Below the pieces are notes generated by a model. That model worked only from the letters and a program-made list of their open reading frames with translations. It had not been told where the DNA came from and made no database searches. DNA of 64,000 bases. Source: Proteles cristata cristata. Taxonomy: Eukaryota > Chordata > Mammalia > Carnivora > Hyaenidae. Of the stretch, positions 1 to 12,060 are shown piece by piece. The stretch lies in contig JAESUZ010004921.1 of the NCBI GenBank assembly GCA_017311185.1, forward strand, positions 620,001-684,000, in the 5' to 3' direction. Within the stretch, counting starts at the first letter, position 1. Every line of letters begins with the position of its first letter. The translations under genes were made by a program, and so were the position numbers.

Positions 1-55
1 AGATTGGTGAGTTAAAAGAAGATGTGAATAGTAACTTTTAAAATTTATTCTTCTT

Positions 56-268
56 GTGGCACCTTGGTAAATTAGTCAAATAAGTGTCCGGCTTTTGATT
101 TCCACTCAGGTCATGACCTCATAATTTGAGGTAAAGCCCCACATTAGGCTCCATGATGACAGTGTGGAGTCTGCTTGGGACTCCTCTCTCTCTCTCTCTC
201 TTTTCCTGTTTCTCTGCTCTTCCCCCACTCTGTCTTTCTTTCTCAAAATAAATAAATTTTAAAAATTT
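56..268 (+). mobile_element. CanSINE (feliform SINEC), diverged
   Basis: Sense SINE with a recognisable 'actcaggtcatgacctcat' block, CT-rich stretch and 'ctcaaaataaataaa' tail; the head is diverged. Near-matching flanks 'aaatttattcttctt' (41-55) and 'aaattttttcttctc' (269-283) look like the target-site duplication (TSD). Bases 1-40 hold nothing I can assign. Confidence 0.85.
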
Positions 269-1203
269 AAATTTTTTCTTCTCATTGATGTTGTTAAAAT
301 TTCCATACTGCCACAAACCATCTACAGATTCAATGTAATCCCTATCAAAATTCCAATAGCATTTTTCACAGAAATAGAACAAACCTCAAATTTCTATGGA
401 ACCACAAAAGACCCTGAATAGCCAAAGCCACCTTGAAAAAGAATAGAGCTGGAGTCATCACACTGCCTAATTCCAAACTATATAACAAAACCATAGTAAT
501 CAAAATAATATGGTATTCACATAAAGAAAGACACAAAGATTAGCAGAAAAGAACAGACCCAGAAAAAAAGTCCATGCAAAAATGGCCAATTACTTTACAA
601 CAAAGGAACAAAGAATATACAAAAAAGAAAGGACAGTTTCTTAATAAATGGGGCTGGGGAAACTAGACAACCACATTCAAAAGAATTTGAATGCACTAAT
701 TTTACACCATATGTAAAAATTAACTCAAAATATGTTAAGGACCTGAATATAATGCCTGAAACCATAAAACTCCAAGAAGAAAACATAGGTGGTCAGGTCC
801 TTGACATTGGTTTTGATACTGTTTTTCTTTGTTTTTGTTATTGGTGGTGGTGGGGTTTTTTTGTTTTGTTTTGTTTTTGACAACAAAAGCAAAGGCAATA
901 AAGTAAAAAATCAACAAGTGGGATTACACCAAAGCTTCTGCTCAGCAAAGAGCACTATCAATGAAACAAAAAGGCCATCTACTATACTGAAGAAAATATT
1001 TGCAAATCCTATTGTAGATAGGGGTTAATATCCAAAATGTATCAAAAACTCATACAACTCAATGGTCGGAAGCAATCCAATTAAAAAGTGGGCAGAGGAT
1101 GTGAACAGGTATTTTTTTCTTTCTAAAAAAGACATACAGAAAGCCAACCAGTAAATAAAATAATGCTCAACATCACTAATCATCAGGGAAGTGGTAATAA
1201 AAG

Positions 1204-1425
1204 TCTTTTTTAAAACTTTTTTAAAAATTTATTTATTTCTGAGAAAGAGAGACAGCATGAGCAGGGAAGGGTCAGAGAGAAAGGGAGACACAGAATCTGA
1301 AACAGGCTCCAGGCTCTGAGCCAGCTGTTGGCACAGAGCCCAATGTGGGACTTCAACCCATGAACCATAAGATCATGACCTGAGCTGGTTGGCCGATTAA
1401 CCAACTGAGCCACCCAGGCGCCCCT
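1204..1425 (-). mobile_element. CanSINE inserted in L1
   Basis: Complete antisense SINE: T-rich tail, 'gagaaagagagacagcatgag', body, and head ending 'gagccacccaggcgcccc'. The TSD is 'gggaaKtggtaataaaag' (1186-1203 and 1426-1443, 17 of 18 bases identical). It sits in the 284-2575 L1, so it postdates that element. Confidence 0.95.
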
Positions 1426-1498
1426 GGGAATTGGTAATAAAAGCCACAAGGAGATATCATCTCATTCCTGTTAGATGTCTATTATCAAAAAGATGGGA

Positions 1499-1712
1499 GG
1501 GGTGCCTTGCTGGCTTAGTTGGTTAAGCATCCAACTCTTGATTTGGGCTTCAGTCGTGATCTTACGTTTCAGTTCCGAGATCAAGCCCTGCATCAGGCTG
1601 TGCTCAAAGGGCAGAGCCTCCTTGGGATTCTCGCTCTCCCTCTCTCTCCCTGCCCCTTTCCTGCTTACACCCGCTTTCAAAACAAATAAATAAACATTAA
1701 AAAATATTTTAA
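1499..1712 (+). mobile_element. CanSINE inserted in L1
   Basis: Sense SINE from 'ggggtgccttgctggcttagt' through the CT-rich stretch to 'aacaaataaataaacattaaa'. L1 sequence resumes on both sides. A short TSD around 'aaaaaga' is possible but diverged. With the 1204-1425 copy it forms a tail-outward inverted pair. Confidence 0.9.
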
Positions 1713-2575
1713 AAAGACAAGAGAAACAACTGTTTGTGAAGATGTGGACAAAAGGGAATCCTTATGTTCCATTAGTTGAAATGTAAATCAGTGCAGTCAC
1801 TATGGAAAACAGTATGGGGGGGGTTCCTCAAAAAATTAAAAATAGAACTATTATATGATCCAGAAATTCTGTTCTGGGGAAATTATCTAAAGAAAATGAA
1901 AAGGCTAATTCAAAAAGATATATCCATCCCCATATTTCCTGCAACATTATTTATAATAATCAAGATATGGAAACAACTTAAATGTCCATAAATGGACTAC
2001 TGGATAAAGAAAATGTGGTATGTGTACACAATGGAACGTTATTCAGCCATAAAAAGGAATGGAATCTTGTCATTTGTGATAACATGGATGGACTTGAGGG
2101 CATTATGCAAGACGAAATGCCAGAGAAGGCCAAATACCATATAACCTACTTATATGTGTAATCAAGAAAAAAAATCAATCAAGTAAACAACAATGACATA
2201 AATACCAAAAATCCCCATCAAGCTCATAGATACAGAGAACAGATTGGTTAGTGTCAAAGGTGGGACGTTGGAGGTGGGCGAATGGGTAAAAGGAGTCAAA
2301 ATGTACAAATGTCCAGTTATACAATAAACAAGTCATGGAAACAATATACACCATGGTGACTATCCTTAATATTGTATTGCATATTTGAAAGTTACAAAGA
2401 GTAAATCTTTAAGGTTTTCATTACAGGAAAGAATAATTGTAACTCCGGTGGGAGATGTTAACTACACTCGTTGTGGTTTTTATTTTTGCAATATATTCAA
2501 ATATCAATGATTATATTGTACGTCTGAAACTAACAGTGTTGTATCAATTACATCTCAATTTTAAAAAATTAAAAA

Positions 2576-3590
2576 TTTGTTCTTCTCCTTGAGGAAATAG
2601 ATTATAAATTAGATTTCAATTCACATTAACAATTTCTGGAGCCATAGATAAGACCAGGACCAAGAAATGTTAAATAAACTGCATGTCATGTGCACAAGAC
2701 AACCACTGGTCAAGTCATAAATACAAAAGGTTGGTGACAGGCACATACCCACTAACTCTAAAAACTATTTAGAAAGAGGAATTACTATTAGCACAGTAAT
2801 TTGGTTAAATGAATACTGTGCTAAATAACTTCAAATTTACAAGCAGTTTTATGAAAGCCTGCTCCCAAAATTACACCCCTAGAAATAGCAGGCATTAATC
2901 ACATCCTACAAGGATGCATGTATTTTGCAAAAGCCAAATCCTTTTGTAATTGGATACAATATATAATGTGACATTTTAATAACATCAAGATATATTTTTA
3001 AATATATTCATAGTCTAATAAAACATCTAATACATGTTTTAAAAGCAAATTGATTGGAGGATCTACCAACCTACAAACAAATGAGAAATAAAAATTTCTT
3101 GACTATTTTTGATCAACTGAGGGAAATAAAAAGGACAACTGGATAAAGTTCAGCTGATATTTTTATTTGTTTGCTTAGAAGGGAAATCTTTCTGACATTT
3201 TACTTAAAAAAAGTAACTGAAAGCAATAGTTTAAAATAGTAGACAGACTATTCTCAATTCAACAAGTTAATCATAAATATTTTGTACTTATTCCTCAACA
3301 CCCAAGTAATATTTCATGGTATTATTTTTCCCAAATGAGATAATTTGTCTTGTTTTATACCTGGGTAATTTAATCCAATTCTTTCAACAACTCTCTGACA
3401 AATGTGATATTCCTACTCTAACAGATGAAGAAAGTTATGTCAAAGATTATAAGCAATTTACTGTTGAAACTATACTTCATAACAGAAATTGACCATTTAA
3501 GAATTGGAATTTTTATCTTTTATGTCTTGTACATAATGATCTTTTATCTTCATTAAACTCCTAAACTATGCACAGAGCCTCATATACTTC
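2576..3590. other. Unassigned AT-rich sequence
   Basis: No ORF or recognisable young repeat. A short stretch near 3370-3460 ('aacagatgaagaaagttatgtc') weakly resembles the MIR core in antisense, too diverged to call. Confidence 0.5.
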
Positions 3591-3599
3591 CCTAAATAA

Positions 3600-3895
3600 T
3601 ACTTACATGTGTGTATATATACATATAATTATTTAAATATCCACACATGTATAGTAATATAATTATATAATTATATATTATATATAAGTATTTAAATTTA
3701 TTACATAAAACATTTCAACACAAATTTATATATACGTTTCAATTTCACTAATGTCTGAACACTAAAATACAGTATTTATAGCTATGTGTAGTGCACTTAT
3801 TTATTTGTACCCACACATGTATATTTATACATGTATAGTTATATATATAACATGTATAGTATAGTTATATATATAATACACATCATATACTATTA
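3600..3895. repeat. AT-rich low-complexity / (TA)n-like tract
   Basis: Alternating TA and TATG/CATA runs, for example 'gtgtatatatacatataatt' near 3612 and 'tatatatataacatgtatag' near 3840. Consistent with a decayed dinucleotide microsatellite. Confidence 0.8.
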
Positions 3896-3899
3896 TGTG

Positions 3900-4429
3900 T
3901 AACTTATAGATTTTGGCTGCAGATGTACTGAAAATACAATCCAACTTAACTTTCATTAGTGAAGGAAAAGAGAAGAGCTGCCTACTGGACATCAAGAGAA
4001 TCTTCGAGAACATGCTATGCTTGCCTTAATTTTTCAGGCAAGATATAAGTATAAAGTTTGAGGAACTCTAAGCATTATCGATGTTAGGCTGCTGCCTGAA
4101 GAGAAAGAAATGAATCACAGAAATAGATGGTAAACACCAGTTCAACACTAAAAAAATGTAAAGGCAGAACCATTTCAGTATCACAATTTGTCTTTGAAAC
4201 TATAAATTAAAATTGAGTTTTAAAAAAAGTTATTTGTTTTTGCAAGGGAACATTGATCTTTTGAAGGTGCATAAAAGAACCTGTAATCTTTAACATCAGG
4301 AGGAATTTCTGTTCCAAATATATTTGACTATATGTGCTAAGAAGCAATATAGCTGAAGTTCCCACTATACACATTCACAACTCTGGATCATAGGGTCCTC
4401 ACCACAAATTTATTTAATGAATTTAGTTT
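3900..4429. other. Unassigned sequence
   Basis: No coding frame, SINE or L1 signature recognised. Short ORFs here have no splice or homology support. Confidence 0.4.
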
Positions 4430-4605
4430 AGAGGCAGCTGGGTGACTCAGTCAGTTAGGCATCCAACTTGATTTTGACTCCAGTCATGATCCCAGGGTTG
4501 TGGGATGGAGCTCTACACCACGCCAAGCATGGAACCTGCTTAAGATTGTCTCTCTCTCTCCCTCCCTTTCTGCCCCTCTCCCCTTCTCTCTAAAAACATA
4601 AAAAG
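4430..4605 (+). mobile_element. Older CanSINE
   Basis: 'ggcagctgggtgactcagtc' head, 'gtcatgatcccagggttgtg' block, 'ggaacctgcttaagattg' and a CT-rich run to 4590. The 'gatcccagggt' variant and the missing felid 'gacagctcagagcc' segment suggest an older carnivoran subfamily. Confidence 0.85.
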
Positions 4606-5589
4606 AATTTAGCTTAATATCTACTCACTAAAGGGTTACAAACACAAGGTACCCTTTTCATAGATCCCAACATATGGCGATTCTATTACCAACCCAGCTT
4701 TCTGACTCTGAAGCTCCCAGTTTGCCATCAGGTAGTAAGAAAATGAAGATTTCTGTTGATTTATTGGCACAAATGTGAAACTTGTATAAGAAATTGTATT
4801 ATGAATGTACAAGTTATTTATTTACATGTGATCTTATTTGGTGGAAATTCTGTTTATGAAGTTTCTAAATGTGTTGCTTTGTTTCCTTGATTGTTTTTGT
4901 TTGTACTTTTCATTGTTTGTTTGAGGTCTCCAGTAGTTCTATAAAAGGAGGACATTAATCAAGCGTAGGCACCATAACATTTGTGAGTGAGAACATCATT
5001 TAAAAAGCTGCAAAGCAACACAGAATTCTGTGCCCTGCTCTTGTATTTGAAAGTGAGCTCATTCCTTAACTCCAAACCTTGAAAAGTAATGTGTATATCA
5101 CCATTTCCTAGTGCAGAAACTTCTTTGTTCTCCTAAACAAGAGTTCATCCTAAGAAAGCTTGAACAGTTTTCTCTGAAATTAATATAAATATTAAATAAA
5201 ATATAAATAAGGAAAGCATTTTATAAGATATTCCATGAATATGAGGAGAAACATAGGGAAATTATTTATAATAAAAGGAAATATGAGTAACTATATTTTG
5301 GATACTTTTAATTTGTAGACCATTACCACCTATAATAGTTAATAAGTATGTGCCTGATCAAGTCAGAGTATCTTCTTCTCTAATAACTGAAATCAGTGTT
5401 TTTTCATAATGTGATTTTCATATAAGTCTAATCAAGGTATGTCAGAAAATATAACAAATTCATGTACATTTAATTTCTTTGATCTAGGGTAGATTAGGGT
5501 AGTGTCTTTTAGATCTTGTGCTAAATATGTAACACAGTTACAACTCATTCTAAAGCCCCCTACCCCCAAAAAAGGTAGAATTAGACCTT
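4606..5589. other. Unassigned AT-rich sequence
   Basis: Single-copy-looking DNA. No ORF of note, no SINE head and no L1 signature recognised. Confidence 0.4.
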
Positions 5590-6331
5590 AAAACTTTTCC
5601 TGGCAGTGCAAAAGGGTTCTTCTTTCTCTACATCCTTGCACATCTGTCATTGCCTGAATTATAAATTGTAGCCATTCTCACAGGTAGGAAGTAGTATCTC
5701 ACTATAGTTTTCATTTGTGTTTCCCTGATGATGAGTGGTGTTGACCATCTTTTCATGGGTCTGTTAGTCATCTGTTTGTCTTATTTGGAAAAGTGTCTGT
5801 CCATGTCTATTTTCCATTTCTTTCCTGGATTATTTGTTTTTTGGGTGTTGAGTTTGCTAAATTTTTTATATACTTTTTGTATACTAACCCTTTATCTGAT
5901 ATGTCATTTACAAATATCTTCTCCCATTCCATTGATTGCCTTTTAGTTTTGCTAATTATTTCCTTTGTTGCAGAGAAGTTTTTATCTTCATGAGGTCCAA
6001 ATAGTTCATTTTTGCTTTTTTTTCGCTTCCCTCCAGAGACGTGTCAAGAAAGAAGTCGCTGCAGCTGAGATCAGAGAAGGTTTTTTTGCCTGCTTTCTCC
6101 TCTAGGGCTTTAATGGCTTCCTATCTTACATTTAGATCTTTCATCCATTTTGAGTTTATTTTTGTGTCTGGTGTAAGAAAGTGGTCCAGGTTCATTCTTC
6201 TGCATGTCACTCTCCAGTTTTCCCAACAGCGTTTGCTAAAGACACTGTCTTTATTCCATTGGATTCTCTTTCCTGCTTTGTCAAAGATTAGTTGGCCATA
6301 CATTTGTGGGTTCATTTCTGGGTTCTGTATT
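5590..6331 (-). mobile_element. L1 ORF2 fragment, truncated at both ends
   Basis: The reverse complement follows carnivoran L1 ORF2 in the RT C-terminal region. Diagnostic stretches are 'cattttgagtttatttttgt' (about 6145), 'aagaaagtggtccaggttca' (about 6176) and 'gctttgtcaaagattagttg' (about 6276). It stops before the ORF2 end at 5590, so no 3' UTR or poly(A) is present. Frames are broken. Likely a deletion remnant. Confidence 0.9.
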
Positions 6332-7235
6332 TAATTCAAAACTAAATCTTGATCAAAGCCACAAATACTTTTCCCCTTGAAAAAAAAATCTATTGAAGAA
6401 ATTGGCCACCTGCTTCCTATCTTCCAAGTTAGCACTTCTTGTAGTAGCTGTTCAACAAGCCATCAATCTTAGAGACTTGAGAATTGTTTTTATAACTCTT
6501 TATGGTGTGAAAGCCGCTAATTTGGGGAATTAGGTTCAGCAAGCCACTATATGAATTTTCATTACCGTACACTGTTAAGTCATATCTTAGCCAACTTATT
6601 ATCTTTTTCTTACATTGTCTAAATATATCATTAACTTGTAGTAAAGTGAATCTAGGAAATAAAGTTTTTAACCTCATGTAGCCCGAAGGCCACACTGAAA
6701 TGCCCTCTCAGAGGTCACAAAAAGAACTGTCTCATGGGTTATTATTTTGTCACAGAGTTTAATATTTCTAAGTGTTTCACATGCTCATATTGAGAGTCTG
6801 ATATTCCTTTGTGAATCTGTTTAAGTCACTCAATCCTAATATTTTAGTATCCCCTTAAGAAAACCACTGTAAGAGTCTATCTGTATTGTGACATTTTTCT
6901 CAGTTACCATCTCACTGGTTCCTGATAGTTCTTCAATACCAGTAGGTCACAGAGTTCATTTCATCAAAAAGTCAAGACTTTTTGCATATCCGTATGTTAC
7001 CACTGGTTTACAAAAGTTATTGCACATTTAAAAATATATATTTCTGTTATGGTACCTTGAGTCTCTGACCTTTTGTTTATCAGTATTTTTATTTATGCCT
7101 AAATTTCCACCATGAAAATAAAATCTTGATTTTATCCTTGATAAAATACTATATGCTTCCCGGTAATAGAATCAAGAAATTGACTAAGGGGCTAGATTAG
7201 AACCTTCCTGGGTGGTGAAAACTCATTTCCTCTAT
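6332..7235. other. Unassigned sequence
   Basis: A minus-strand open stretch at 6429-6695 has neither good splice sites nor a recognisable family. No repeat recognised. Confidence 0.4.
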
Positions 7236-7470
7236 CTTCTTTTTTTTATTTTTTAAAATGTCTTTATTTTATTTTATTTTATTTTTTGAGAGAGAGAGAC
7301 AGCATGAGGAGAGAAGGGTCAGAGAAAGAGGGAGACACAGAATCCGAAGACAGGCTCCAGGCTCTGAGCTATCACCACAGAGCCTGATGCAGGGCTCAAA
7401 CCCTTGAACTGTGAGATCATGACCTGAGCCAAAGTCAGACCCTTAACCGACTGAGCCACTCGGGTGCCCC
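7236..7470 (-). mobile_element. CanSINE
   Basis: Antisense SINE with a (TTTTA)n tail region (7265-7286), 'gagagagagagacagcatgag', 'caggctccaggctctgagct' and head 'cgactgagccactcgggtgc'. Essentially full length. Confidence 0.95.
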
Positions 7471-7603
7471 ATCATTTCCTCTATCTTCTAAATAGAGTAA
7501 ATTCATAGAGGGAAAATATGAGAATATCTTTACCCATTGTCCCCTTCTCCCACTTTAATAAAATATTTCCATATATAAAAATTTAAGTAGACATATTAGT
7601 TTT

Positions 7604-7978
7604 TGCTATGGTATGATTATTTACGTCCACCTACCCCCTGACATTCATGTGTTGAAATCCAAATGCCCAATGTGATGATATTCATTAGGTGAGGACTTTG
7701 GGAAGTGCTTAAGGCATGAGGGTGGAACTATAATGAATGGGATTAGGTAGAGCCTTGTAAAAAAAGGTTCCAGAGAGGTCACTATTCTCTTCTACCGCTG
7801 AGGACACAATGGGAAGCCTCTAGCTATGAACCAGGAAGGCCAACCTCATCAGAAGGCGATAATGCTGGTACCTGATATTGGACTTTCTGGTCTCCAGAAC
7901 TGTGATCAGTAAATTTGTTGTTTATAAGCCAACCCAGTATGTGGTGTTTTGTCATAAGAGCTCAAAAGGACTAAGACA
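7604..7978 (+). mobile_element. Solo LTR, MLT1-like (ERVL-MaLR)
   Basis: Starts TGCTATGGT and ends CTAAGACA. Internal landmarks are 'catgtgttgaaatccaaatg', 'caatgtgatgatattcatta', 'gaatgggattaggtagagcc', 'ctccagaactgtgatcagta' and 'tttgttgtttataagcc'. These and the length fit MLT1-type mammalian MaLR LTRs. Flanks 'atattagttt' and 'atattaatta' may be a decayed short TSD. No internal retroviral sequence is attached. Confidence 0.8.
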
Positions 7979-8256
7979 ATATTAATTAAAGTTGAAGCAA
8001 TCCATTCATCTATTTTATGCAAAGAGAACATCCACTTAGGCTTTCATTCTACTTCACTGAGAATATGCCAGAGCAATTATTTAAAACGTGATTAGGTATT
8101 ATTTGTGCACACTATAACTGAGAATAGTTGATTTGGGCTTCAAAAAAATTCAGTTCTTTCTAATTTGAATAGCTTTTTTTGCATATTTAATTGCTCTATG
8201 ACTTGAATGCTATGTTGAGTTGGAATAGTGAGAGTGGAAAACCTAGTTTTGTTCCT

Positions 8257-8455
8257 TTTTTTAATAGTTTATTGTTAAGTGGGTTTCCATACAATACCCA
8301 GTGTTCATCCCAACAAGTGCCCCCCTCAATGCCCATCATCCATTTTCCCCTCTCCCCCACTCCCCATCAACCTTTAGTTGGTTCTCAGTATTTAAGATTC
8401 TCTTATGGTTTGCCTTCCTCCCTCTCCTTAACTATTTTTTCCCTTCCCCTCCCAC
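8257..8455 (-). mobile_element. 5'-truncated L1 3' end, young insertion with TSD
   Basis: Antisense carnivoran L1 3' UTR: oligo(T), 'aatagtttattgttaagtgg', 'cccagtgttcatcccaacaa' and a C/T-rich segment. Bounded by the perfect 15-bp repeat 'cctagttttgttcct' (8242-8256 and 8456-8470). About 200 bp long; a typical dead-on-arrival L1 insertion. Confidence 0.93.
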
Positions 8456-8559
8456 CCTAGTTTTGTTCCTGATCTTAGAAGAAAAACTTTTGACCTTTCA
8501 CCATTGAATATGATGTTGGCTGTGGGTCTGTCATGTATAACCTTTATTATGTTGAAGTA

Positions 8560-10330
8560 AAACTGTTTTCTGATGGCATGATTACATTTAGGGAAAATAC
8601 CACAGGCTCCACCACCAAACTTTACATCTAATAAGTAAACTCAGCAAAGTTTTAGCATACAAAATTAGCATCACACTTCTTGATTTCAAACTATACTTCA
8701 GAGCTAGTAAGAGTGAAGCTGCATCTTTATCTTATACCATACACACACAAAAAAATCAACCTGAAACCATAAAATTCCCACAAGAAAACGTAGAGGGGTA
8801 AACTCTTGGACATTGGTCTTGGCAATGATTTTTTGGATTTGACCCCAAAAGTTAAAGCAACAACAACAACAAAAATAAAATAAATTGGACCTACACCAAA
8901 GTGAAAGCTTCTTCACAGCAAACGAAACCATGAACAAAATGAAAAGGCAGACTACTAAATAGGAGAAAATATTTACAAATCATGTATCTAATAATACATT
9001 AATATGCAAAATACGCAAACTCATACACTTCAGTAGGAAAAAATCCAATTAAAAAACAAGCAGACAGACTGAATATTTTTCCAAAGAAGACATGCAGATG
9101 GCCAACAGGTACATGAAAAGGTGCTCAACTCAATAATAGCACTTATCATTAGAGAAAATAAAATAATAACCACAATGAAATATCACTTCACACCTGTCGG
9201 AGTGACTATTTATCAAAAAGACATGAGATGTGTTTTCACTTGTATGTGGATCTTGAGAGACTTAACAGAAGACCATGGGGGAAGGGAAGAGGAAAAAAAT
9301 AGCTACAAACAGAGAGGGAGGGAGGCAAACCATAAGAGATTCTTCAATATAGAGAACAAACTGAGGATGGATGGGGGGAGTGGTGAGAAATTGGGTGATG
9401 GGCATTGAGGAGGGCACTTGTTGGGATGAGCACTGGGTGTTGTATGTAAGCGATGAACCATGGGAATCTGCCCCAAAAACCAAGAGCACACTTTACACAC
9501 TCTATGTTAGCCAATTTAATAATAAATTATATACATGAAAAAAAGACAGGAGATAATGCTGGTGAAGATGTGGAGAAAAGGGAGCCCTCACACACTGTTG
9601 GTTGGAATATAAATTGGTGCAGCCTCTATGAGAAACGGTATGGAGTCCCTCAAAAAAATAAAAATAGATAGGCCATATGGTCCAGTAATTCCACTGCTGT
9701 GTATTTATCCAAAAGAAATAAAAACACTAGCTTGAAAAGTTATCTACACCCCCATGTTCATTATAACATTATTCTTAAAGCCAAGACAAGTGTTCATCTA
9801 CAGATAAACGGATTAATAAAATGTTGTGTACACATGGACACACCCCAGAATATTACTCAGCCATAAAAAATGAAGATCCTGCCATTTGAGACAACATGGA
9901 TGGACTTTGAGGACCTAAATAAGTCAGACAATAATAAATAAGGTGTGGTATCAACTACATGTGGAATCTAGAAACAACAGACTCATAGAAACATAGAGTA
10001 AAATGGTGGTTTCCAGAGACTGAAAAGCAGGTGAAATGGGAAGAGGTTCATAAAAAGGTACAAACATTCAATTTCAGGATGAATAAGTTCTGGGGATCTA
10101 ATGTACAGCCTGAATACTATAATTAATTTTGTCCTGTATATTGGAAAGTTGCTATGACAGTAGAGCTTTAATGTTCTCACTGTAACAAAAACAAAATAGT
10201 AATTATGTGAGGGGAAGGATGTGTTACACTCACTTTATTATGATATTTTAAAATATATTCATGTACCAAATCATTGTATTGTGCTTGCACAATGTATATG
10301 TCAATTATTTATCAGTAATACTGGAAAAAG
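8560..10330 (+). mobile_element. Old L1 (L1M-type), ORF2 end and 3' UTR, split by a younger L1
   Basis: Degenerate ORF2 sense sequence ('cttgatttcaaactatactt', 'gtagaggggtaaactcttgg', 'gccaacaggtacatgaaaag') runs to 9229. It resumes at 9539 ('gtgaagatgtggagaaaagg') and ends near 10330 after a 3' UTR with 'atgtatatgtcaattattta'. Stops in all frames. The gap holds a younger L1 3' fragment. Confidence 0.85.
9230..9538 (+). mobile_element. Younger L1 3'-UTR fragment nested in older L1
   Basis: Carnivoran L1 3' UTR in sense: 'cttgtatgtggatcttgaga', 'gagggagggaggcaaaccat', 'gagggcacttgttgggatga', then 'aataataaattatatacatg' and a short A tail. Flanks 'aaaaagacatgagat' (9215-9229) and 'aaaaagacaggagat' (9540-9554) differ at one base and form the TSD. 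Confidence 0.9.
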
Positions 10331-10554
10331 AAGAGAAATTGTAGTTCAGTTCATTTCCTTTCCACTGATGAAGTAAAACCAATCAAAATTATGAGAATGA
10401 TAGAACATCATTAGGAAAAAGCAAAAGAATATTTCCATTTGTATAGATGATCTCCCTAAACCAAATACATCCTTCTGAACTTACCCATGAAAGAAGAATT
10501 TTTGGAGGGTAAAAATGACAGAAGAGTATGATATTTTTCATAAGTACACTGACC

Positions 10555-10795
10555 AAGAATTCAGATTCTAAAGACAGAGAGCCTTCGGTAAACCTTGGCT
10601 CTTTTACTTGACATCTATATGGCTTAAGTATATTTTTTAAATGTTCAGTTATCAGTTTCAGTACCTATTAAACAAACATAGTATAGTTCTTTCCTCATAG
10701 GATTGAGTAGGTATAACATGAGATTAATTCAGGTAATTCATTTTGTGTAGTACTTCACAAATAGACATTCAATACATATTAACTGTGGTAGTTAG
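10555..10795 (+). repeat. MIR (ancient tRNA-derived SINE)
   Basis: Diverged sense MIR, recognised by 'cagtttcagtacctattaaa', 'cctcataggattgagtaggt' and the distal 'acattcaatacatattaac', in MIR order. Confidence 0.65.
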
Positions 10796-11484
10796 TCACC
10801 CTGGCATCTATTTCGATTCCCACTGCTCCCATTGTAAAGACTGGTCGGAGTAAACTCTTAATAGATCTAATATGCTAATAAATTACTTTCCTTGGGTCCT
10901 CTTTATACAAATGTTGTTAAATAGAACCTTTCAAAAGATCTACTAAAGGCTAACATTAGCAATATACATGTGAACTCAAAGAATGGGTCTAAAAAGAGTT
11001 TATTTGCAAAGTCTGACAGTCATAAAAAGCGGACACAAGTTTGCAGAACTTATCAGGGCCATCACTCTCCCATAACTGGCATACTTATCTGTGGAAGACA
11101 CCAGGTTAATGCCAACCTTTCAAAACTCCCTTATTTTATAACTATACTGTTTTTTACTTTCAAGCAACAGAAACTACTCTTCTATTTTAAGCATAAAATG
11201 CACTGACTGAAAAAATTTTAGGAAGTTCACAGAGTTGCCAGGCAGACTGTTGAGTAAAACTTGAGACACTGGCATAAATTCAAGAAAGACTAAATAGCAG
11301 CCAGGGCCATATCTGTAGCAACCCCAGCCACTGCTGCAAAACAATACATGTCACTGTTTTCCCAGTCACAGACATGCCCAACTAGATGGTACTGTCTCTG
11401 CTATTTCCATCTGCCTTCAGAATGAGACGCGCAAGTCACCTGTGCCCTGGCTCTCACGATCCTTTTTATGTTCATATATATATG
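10796..11484. other. Unassigned sequence
   Basis: No recognised repeat. Composition (for example 11220-11450) is less AT-rich than its surroundings. It may be the left half of an old unidentified element that continues at 11721-11940 beyond the SINE, but I cannot name one. Confidence 0.35.
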
Positions 11485-11489
11485 AATGT

Positions 11490-11525
11490 GTGTGTATACT
11501 TTTTTATATAAGTTTATATATTTAT

Positions 11526-11557
<32 letters not shown>

Positions 11558-11718
11558 CCAGTGGGGGAGAGGCAGAGAGAGAGGAACAGCAGATCCCAGT
11601 GGGCTCCACGCTCAAAGTAAAGAACCCGATCCTATGTGGGTGTGAACTCACAAACCAGGAGATCATAGCCCAAGCCGAAGCCAGAGATGCCTAATCGACA
11701 GAGCCACCCAGGCGCCAG
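11490..11718 (-). mobile_element. CanSINE with (GA)n expansion
   Basis: Antisense SINE: T/A-rich tail, a 28-base (GA)n run at 11529-11556, 'gggggagaggcagagagaga', and head 'cagagccacccaggcgcca'. The (GA)n lies where the SINE's CT-rich stretch is expected. Confidence 0.92.
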
Positions 11719-12060
11719 GCCTTGCTGTGACCATTCTTATCTGAACTTTGGGATGCTGCATCTTATGGGCAAAGTCTACAATCGCATGTCCCTGTCCTGT
11801 TTGCAAAGGAAGTGAGGCAAACACATTCTTGTCCTTTTCATTGTTTATAATAGGAAGTGGGCTCTGCCCTCTGGAAAAACTGACACATTGGGGAACCCTC
11901 CGAACACAGAAAATGGGTTTAGATTCATACTAGCCCATTAAAAAAAAAAAAAAAAAAAAAGGCCTCTCACAGACAAGACCAAGAAATGCCAAACATTTTT
12001 CTCTACTTTCCATCTACTTTCTACTTTTTCTACTTTCCATCATTTGAAAATGTAATCTCA
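11719..12060. other. Unassigned sequence ending in a poly(A) run
   Basis: About 220 bp of mixed composition is followed by about 20 A's (11940-11960). The A run suggests a retroposed 3' end, but I found no convincing TSD or known family. A pyrimidine-rich mini-repeat on 'ctactttc' lies at 12000-12042. Confidence 0.4.

Larger units (their letters stand above)
284..2575 (+). mobile_element. Old L1 (L1M-type), ORF2 3' part plus 3' end, split by two SINEs
   Basis: The sequence follows L1 ORF2 from the RT C-terminal side ('ctacagattcaatgtaatccc', about 325) to the ORF2 end ('gttattcagccataaaaagg', about 2037). A mammalian L1 3' UTR then closes near 2575 ('tattgtacgtctgaaactaac'). All frames carry stops, so it encodes nothing. 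It is interrupted by SINEs at 1204-1425 and 1499-1712. The 3' end style suggests an old L1M family, predating the SINEs. Confidence 0.85.
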
